Origin: Mytilus edulis
Lineage: Eukaryota; Mollusca; Bivalvia; Mytilida; Mytilidae
Assembly (NCBI RefSeq): GCF_963676685.1
Contig: NC_092346.1
Location: 92,927,917-92,991,916, forward strand
Reading direction: 5' to 3'
Length of the DNA stretch: 64,000 nt
How positions within the stretch are numbered: position 1 is the first letter of the stretch; each line of letters starts with the position of its first letter. Shown here one piece after another: positions 58,259-64,000 of the stretch. Both the position numbers and the translations under genes were made by a program. Under the pieces are notes generated by a model that did no database searches, was not told the DNA's origin, and was given only the letters and a program-made list of their open reading frames with translations.

Positions 58259-58375
58259 TAACTGCTTGTTCATCGAATCCGTGTCTGAATGGCGGCACAT
58301 GTTCACCATCTGAATCTGGATCTTCCTTCACATGTGACTGTTTGTCTGGTTCGAAAGATAATCTATGCAAAGCAG
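58259..58375 (+). CDS. Secreted protein, EGF-like domain exon
   Basis: Acceptor GTATATTTTAG ends at 58258 and donor AAAGCAG|GTATAC follows 58375. It is 117 bases, phase 1 at both ends. It reads TACSSNPCLNGGTCSPSESG then SSFTCDCLSGSKDNLCKA, with six cysteines in EGF order and the hallmark NGGTC. It continues the PAN exon in frame (...IASG-VTACSSN). The usual last Cys-rich loop is slightly atypical. Later exons were not found and are presumably beyond the right edge. Confidence 0.75.
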
Positions 58376-58765
58376 GTATACATATATATGTTAAGATGAT
58401 ATATAATATGTTGGGATGTACAAGTACCCGATCATGTCCATTCTGTGTTTTGTCAGATATATTTCTATTTTTATCCTTTTGATGGGTTTTTTCCAACTTA
58501 CTTTCATAGTTTCTTCTTTTGGTGTAAATGAGTTTTAATTCCCCGAGAGTATCACCAGCTCAGTTGTGCTGACATGAATTACCATTGATATAGTCATATT
58601 TATAAATTAACTGTTTCCAAAACTATTGAATTTTTGTAATACTAAGGCTTTTCTACCTCAGGAATAGATAACCTTAGTTTTTTTGGCAAAACTTTAAAGA
58701 AGTTCGGTCCTCAATGCTCTTCAACTTCGTACTTTATTTTGGCCTTTTAAACTTTTTTGGATTCG

Positions 58766-58813
58766 AGCGTCACTGATGATCAGTCTTTTGTAGACGAAAC
58801 GCACGTCTGGCAA
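58766..58813 (+). ncRNA. Hammerhead-like motif with a 3-base insertion
   Basis: AGCGTCA, CTGATGA, extra TCA, GTCTTTTGTAGAC, GAAA, CGCACGTC, TGGC. Stem II and the ACG/CGT minimal stem III are intact, and the predicted cut is after C58807. The TCA insertion between core and stem II probably inactivates it. The flanks match those of 42601 (CTCTTCAACTTCGTACTTT upstream). Confidence 0.5.
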
Positions 58814-58879
58814 AAATATAAAATTTAATCCTGGTATCTATGATGAGTTTATTTACACCGATGTCCTTTGTTAGGGGAA

Positions 58880-59160
58880 GATCAGGATCACGCTCAAATG
58901 TTTAACCACGCAACATTTTGTATGTATGTGCCTGTCCCAAGTCGGGAGCCTGTAATTCATTGGTTGTCGTTTGTTTGCTATGCTATATATGTTTTTCTTT
59001 CTTTTTTTGTACATAGATAGGGCCGTTAGTGTTTTCTTGTTTGAATAGTTTTGCATGGGTCATATCGGGACATTTTTTAAATTACTATGCAGCGTGGGCT
59101 TTGGTTTCTTGTTAAAAAAGGTCTCATTGGCAATCATACCACATCTTCTTTTATATAGAA
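58880..59160 (+). mobile_element. Naiad 3'-end fragment
   Basis: Plus-strand copy of the Naiad 3' terminus: CTGTCCCAAGTCGGGAGCCT, GTTGTCGTTTGTTTGCTAT and CTCATTGGCAATCATACCAC. Truncated, non-coding. Confidence 0.65.
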
Positions 59161-59724
59161 AATATGCAATATGGAAAGCCACCTTTTGTAAAAGACCTAA
59201 TTGTTAAATCTTATTTAATTCCGTCTACCATAGTAAATACTACCGGTATCACTATTTATAAAGATTAATTTAAATTGATTATATAATTGACCTCGTGTAT
59301 ATATTGTTAACTAGGTACTCAGTGTTGTGGGAGAATATTAGTTCTTCGATCTAGTGAAACCTTAAAAAAGAACATGATTTCGTTGTTAAAAATTGTCGTT
59401 GTAGTATGTGTTGTCTTACCAACTTAATGGTACATTCGTGTTCCTTTATCAGAAAGTTTATTCCATTTGATTCACAAACAATGCCTGGAAGGAAAATAAC
59501 TTTTTTCATGAAGGTAATGATAAGTGTTAAGCACATACCGAAAAAGTATTAACTTTATACTCACACAAAATGTCACATTCTGAGGTGGTTACACTAGGTT
59601 GAATTAATAGCTAAAGAATTAACGACTATAATGGAGTCCTTAACAATTTCTATAACCGCAAAAAATGTAGTTAGTGAGATGAGACACTTTCACCAAGGAT
59701 TGAACAAGCAATTCGATATGCTGA

Positions 59725-60060
59725 CCGTAAATCCTGGATCTTGACATCTGTATCTTAAACAGGAAGCTTACTACCCAAATTTATGACAAAAGAGATGATC
59801 TTGCATTTCCTATCGTTTATTATCCATTTTTAGATGGCGACGTTCCCTTGTCATCATCGTATGGTGTTTATATATGTCAACTTGTTCGATTCGCTCGTGA
59901 ATGTAATGACGTATTTGATTTTAACGAGAAAAACAATTCTGTATTACTGAAAAAATATTACACCAGGGTTTTCGATATCACAAACTTGTAATAACATTTG
60001 CTTAATTCTATCATCGGAACAAGGATACATTCGGTATTGTAATATGGTAAATTTTTATAT
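59725..60060 (+). pseudogene. Naiad RT fragment, opposite orientation to copy 3
   Basis: Reads ILDLDICILNRKLTTQIYDK, then RDDLAFPIVYYPFLDGDVPL and SSSYGVYICQLVRFARECND. This is the RT motif-D and thumb part found in all Naiad copies here. It stops soon after FDITNL and is followed head-to-head by copy 3's 3' end at 60098. Confidence 0.75.
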
Positions 60061-60097
60061 TCTTGGCTTCAATTTTTTTTTCTATATATAAAAAAGT

Positions 60098-61745
60098 AGA
60101 TGTGGTATGATTGCCAATGAGACAACTATCCACAAAAGTACAAAATGACACAGACATTAACAACTATAGGTCACCGTACGGCCTTCAACAATGAGCAAAG
60201 CCCATGCCGCATAGTCAGCTATAATAGGCCCCAATAAGACAATGTAAAACAATTCAAACGAGAAAACTAACGGCCTTATTTATGTTACAAAATGAACGAA
60301 AAACAAATATGTAACACATACACAAACGACAACTACTGAATTACAGGCTCCTGACTTTTACAGGGACATACATAAATAATGTGGCGGGGTTAAACATGTT
60401 AGCGGGATCCCAACCCTCCCCTAACCAGTGTTATAACAGTACAACATAAGAAAGAACTATAAAAATCAGTTGAAAAAGGCTTAACTCATCAGATGGACAA
60501 AAATACAAGTGGACGTTGCCGGGTACTTATACATCCCGACACAAAAAGACGCAATGAACAGATCTGAGAGTACTCGAAGTTATCTGACAGCTAGTTCAAA
60601 GCCACTAACAACTAATAAAAAAAATCATGTATCTAAGACTAAACTATCAATCCGTACACATCCAACATCCAATGGATTTAGTGTAAAGACGTCATAAACA
60701 GTCAGAGAAAAACATGACCTTGTGCAATGCCAAGTTACAGGTATCGACAGATTGTAGATCCATGAATATGTATATAACATACTAGTAATATTTAGTTAGC
60801 TTTTAATTTACTGATAACAAAATCAATATTTATACCAATAAAAACAATATTCAATGATCTTATTACAGTGTTGAATAGGTAACCTTTTCGAATAAGTTTA
60901 TTTAAAGGAGCGACAAGTTTACATGGATCATTTCTAAATTTCCGTGCACGGTTAACAACATTTCCGTAAAAATGAGGATGTGCTATCCCGTTTGAAATAA
61001 GTACAACCAAACTTCAAAACCAAATCTTTATATCTATGGAAAAATTTAGTAAAGGTTTTAAGTAATTTATGGTAACGATATCCCTGGTTTATTAATTTAC
61101 CAGTAATACATAGGTTGCGTTCGTTAAAATCAAAAACGTCACAACAGACACGGGCATAGCGAACAAGTTGTGAAATATAAACACCGTAAGATGGTGCCAA
61201 AGGAACATCACCATCTAAAAATGGAAAATTAACAATAGGGAACGAAAAATCGTCTCGATTGTCGTAAATTTTAGTGTGGAGTTTCCCGTTTAAAACCGAA
61301 ATATCTAAATCCAGGAAAGGACAGTTATTACCGAATAAATTTGATTTATTTAAAGTAAGTTCCTTGGGGTAAATTGCAGCAGTATATTGAGAAAATTCTT
61401 GATTATTTAACGAAAAAATATCATCAAGATAACGGTAAGTGTTGTTGAATTTATCAATTAAATGCAATTTCGACGGGTCTTTACTGAGTTTAGTCATAAA
61501 CTGTGATTCGTAACAGTACAAAAACAAGTCTGCTATTAAAGGGGCACAATTACAGACCATGGGGATACCTACAACCTGTCGATACACTCTGTTGCCGAAA
61601 CGTACATAAATATTATCAAGGAGAAAATTAACAGCTTCAATCATCTCATCACACCTTCAGTAAGTATATCTAGCATATTTACCTTTCTCATTTGAGAAGA
61701 AGGCTTTAAATGAGTTGCAGCAAATATATCTACATTCAGCTTTAC
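60098..61745 (-). pseudogene. Naiad copy 3: 5'-truncated RT with 3' untranslated region
   Basis: The minus strand reads CRYICCNSFKAFFSNEKGKY from about 61740. A TGA replaces a Trp codon (YTY-TGA-RCDE, about 61657; copy 2 has W there), which looks like ordinary nonsense. It continues FLLDNIYVRFGNRVYRQVVG, IPMVCNCAPL (motif B altered), TYRYLDDIFSLNN and KIYDNRDDFSFPIVNFPF. A frameshift lies near 61000, and it ends NIDFVISKLKAN at 60792. The 3' untranslated part runs to 60098. The Cys positions of interest are lost with the 5' truncation. Confidence 0.75.
60637..60703 (-). promoter_or_regulatory. SECIS-like element of Naiad copy 3
   Basis: Core ATGA (60692-60695) and TGAT (60646-60649). The stem GTCTTTACAC pairs with GTGTACGGAT at nine of ten positions, counting G-U. 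ACTAAATCC supplies the apical A-run, with an ATCC/GGAT mini-hairpin. The basal helix is GACT/AGTC. It lies about 90 bases after the stop codon. Stem bases differ from copy 2 yet still pair. Confidence 0.7.
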
Positions 61746-61834
61746 ACTAGTACTATATGCCTTTTTTGTGCTTCTTTGTTACATATTTACCTATTAGGTC
61801 TGTTTGTTTTGTTTACAAATTGTTGTCAATATAA

Positions 61835-62030
61835 TGGAGTTTGATGCGACTGTCAAACAAATGAGAGGTTAAGCTAGCTTTAAAACCAGGTTTAATCCAC
61901 CATTTTCTTCATAAGAAAATGGCTGTACCAATCAGGAATATGACAGTTGTTATCCATTCGTCTGGTGTGTTTGAGTTTTTGATTATGCCATTCGATTAGG
62001 GAATTTCCTCAGAGTTAGATATTTTTGTAA
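61835..62030 (-). repeat. Dispersed repeat family, minus-strand copy
   Basis: Same family as 46050 and 49490: ACCAGGTTTAATCCACCATT, ATCAGGAATATGACAGTTGT. Non-coding. Confidence 0.6.
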
Positions 62031-62034
62031 TGAT

Positions 62035-62312
62035 AAATCACCATGCAGACATCTTATACGTTGAGGTATTTCACATCTATTATTGAATACTCTATACAAA
62101 ACACAAAAATGTCGGCAAACACCTGAAATAGCTAAACAAACCTTTAAAAAGATTTATTGTAGTGACGATTTTGTCAGGTCATTAAAGATAGCATATTCTG
62201 GTATTAATAATGGATCAATCATTAGGTCTTTGCATCGGAAATAAACACATTTGTCCTAAAAAAAAACAGTTATTGGCATGCTACGGGTTATGTTCTTCTC
62301 ATATATAAAGAT
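62035..62312 (+). pseudogene. Naiad C-terminal fragment, plus strand
   Basis: Matches the C-terminal coding end of copy 1: CRHLIR, GISH, LYKTQKCRQTPE, then DDFVRSLKIAYSGINN and RSLHRK-stop. After the stop it follows copy 1 (TTATGTTCTTCTCATATA) and breaks off at the start of the SECIS-like region. Confidence 0.7.
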
Positions 62313-62885
62313 AGTTTTCCTATGCGTATTGGTGTGTTTGTTTTTTTCTACATTGGCTGAGGTAATAGGGGGAGGGACCTGTATAACCCCGTCCCATATG
62401 TTTGCCTGTCCTAAGTCAGGGGCATTTGGCTTTTGTAAAAGAAATTCTTCATCTACATATTTTACAGTTAAGTGTGACCTTCATTTTTACTGTGCTACTA
62501 CAGGGGCAAGCTTTCTCGTTTTGTTGAAGACCCATTGGTGTCTCGGCTGTTTTTCTATGGTCGGCTTTTGTCTCCTTGACACATTTCTCCTTTTCGTTCT
62601 CGTTTTAATTATTTTTAACGATTAAAAGTAAGTCGAGAAATGCATCTTTTCCTGATATATTAGTTTAATTTCGTGAAAATTAACCTTATAGGTTAGCAAA
62701 GTCATCATCGCCCCTGGAACTGTATCGTATGACCTTAATTGACATATATTGGCAATAATGTATTTCTCTCAGTTTAAAATGGCATTGGGAGTTAAAATGA
62801 ACAAAACAAGAAGTACGTCATATTCTGTAACAAGCCTATGTATTTTAAACTTAGACAATACGACGTCATATCACGGAAACGTTAC

Positions 62886-63197
62886 AACCACGGGGGGGGG
62901 GGGGGGTCTCTTCCTATATAAAGGTATATACATATGTGCCGCTGGAATGGGTCCCTTTTTTGATCCGTCAAATATATCAATGGGGTGCAATTTTACCGAG
63001 GAAATATATCAATAGGTAGTAATTGACCGATTGTGATATATCAATGGGTGATAAATATATGAATGGGTTATGATTTCGCTGTGAAATATATGTATAGGTA
63101 GGGATTTCACAATTATTCAATATATTAATGGGGGTGTTTTTAAAATCCCAGCTGCACACCTGTACCCAAAATCCCATGTTGAGACCCCCCCGTGGTT
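62886..63197. mobile_element. 312-bp MITE-like element with poly-G inverted ends and internal repeats
   Basis: The left end is AACCACGG plus a G-run and TCTC; the right end is GAGACCCCCCCGTGGTT. The interior has degenerate units of about 35 bases around AATATATCAATGGGT. The layout (G/C homopolymer in the inverted repeats, short tandem interior) parallels the element at 52918. No ORF. Target duplication not resolved. Confidence 0.65.
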
Positions 63198-64000
63198 ACA
63201 ACGTAAAATTGAGAATGGAATACATACATTCTATAAATTTTGATACAGCGAAAAGATAATTTTGTTCGGAAACTTTTTTTTTTCGTTATTTGAACTTCTT
63301 GTATTTATTGTGAAGGTTCTTACATTTAACATGTTTGTTTCTTAATTTTTTTTAGCCAAAGAGGATTGATATCCGCATGAATAGCAGCGACGTCTCGGAA
63401 TTTGAACAATAATGAGGAAATCTTGTTGGTTATTTTCGATACTTTATTTAACATCTTCCAACAATTAGGAATATGTTAAAACAAAAACTGTCGAAATATT
63501 TGTCATGAAATATTTTTTGTTTCCTATACATGATATACGTAATTAATTTATACAGACAATATTATTGTTCCTCATACGCAATTGAATAAAGTATGTTTTT
63601 CATAAAGTAAAAAACATATTTGTCCTGCGAAAACATACACAATCTGCAAAATTGTAGGACAGCAAAACTCTTTAGTAATCTCCGTATGGTATAACTGCCA
63701 ATGAGACAACACTCCCCAAAAAACAAATGAAACTAAATGTGTTGCTACCTCCTATGTCTATTCGGGGTTCAGTTTTTTGTCATTCTATTCACAAACGAAG
63801 TGTTTTGTTATAATGTTTTTTCTACAATAGACAATTGTTTTACCTTTTTATGAATCAGATTTCGGTCGGAACACTAAAAGACTTGACATGGTAAAATTCC
63901 TGGAATATTAGGTTGATATTAATATAAATATTTGTATTGGTATTCTAATCTGCATGTATTAATGAAAGCTATTGGAAATAGTCAATTAAATATTGCACAT
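63198..64000. other. Right end of window, no gene seen
   Basis: AT-rich sequence. A small Naiad 3'-terminus relic (GTATGGTATAACTGCCAATG, AGACAACACTCC) lies at about 63685-63720. No exon of the PAN/EGF gene was recognised. Confidence 0.4.

Noticed and set aside
61655..61660. TGA in Naiad copy 3 as another selenocysteine
   Set aside because: Copy 2 has Trp, not Cys, at this position, so simple nonsense mutation is the better explanation.
62278..62625. 115-codon plus-strand frame with hydrophobic segments
   Set aside because: Its start lies in the truncated Naiad 3' region, and there is no splice or domain evidence. The hydrophobicity follows from T-rich sequence.
1..64000. CRISPR arrays, tRNA or rRNA genes, bacterial-type operons
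   Set aside because: None seen. The tandem arrays present are minisatellites without spacer structure, and the genes have introns.

Overview
AT-rich eukaryotic DNA from an invertebrate, most likely a bivalve and probably a Mytilus-type mussel. The reasons are spliced genes with long introns, several repeat families I associate with mussel genomic sequence (recalled, not searched), an abundance of Penelope-like retroelements with an N-terminal GIY-YIG nuclease, and hammerhead-type motifs. Nothing looks bacterial or viral, so there are no operons or ribosome binding sites. Real coding content is small: three partial host genes plus mobile-element ORFs.

Layout. (1) 1-5550: 5' part of a minus-strand ADP-ribosylglycohydrolase-family gene running off the left edge, with a SINE and a foldback element in its introns. 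(2) 6135-7990: decayed non-LTR retrotransposon. (3) 10635-22720: plus-strand SLC16/monocarboxylate-transporter-like gene in at least six exons, all joined by phase-1 introns. Intron 4 carries a 2.4-kb element with a 500-bp tandem core. The last intron/exon border is amplified into 25 copies of a 78-bp (26-codon) minisatellite, and 23 copies keep a 3' splice site. (4) 22735-35830 and 39885-47770: two diverged copies of a tandem segmental duplication, each carrying the signal-peptide first exon of a secreted protein. Mobile elements entered the copies separately. (5) 35865-39700: a non-LTR fragment split by a full-length Naiad Penelope-like element with a 965-codon ORF (GIY-YIG, CxC, reverse transcriptase). 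(6) 50998-53226: terminal-inverted-repeat elements. (7) 53403-62312: more Naiad copies and fragments around the PAN/apple exon (57260) and EGF exon (58259) of the secreted-protein gene.

How parts fit. The duplicated signal-peptide exons (29186, 43784) end in the same phase as the PAN exon begins, so they may be alternative first exons of one secreted PAN-EGF gene.

Most interesting result. The minus-strand Naiad copies appear to be selenocysteine-encoding. Two divergent copies have TGA exactly where the intact copy has Cys. Three copies carry, just after the stop codon, a fold with the features of a SECIS element (ATGA / AAA apical loop / TGAT-type core with compensating stem changes). The intact plus-strand Naiad has Cys codons and I see no SECIS. 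Selenoprotein Naiads have been reported in spiders and clams; their presence here is my inference from sequence.
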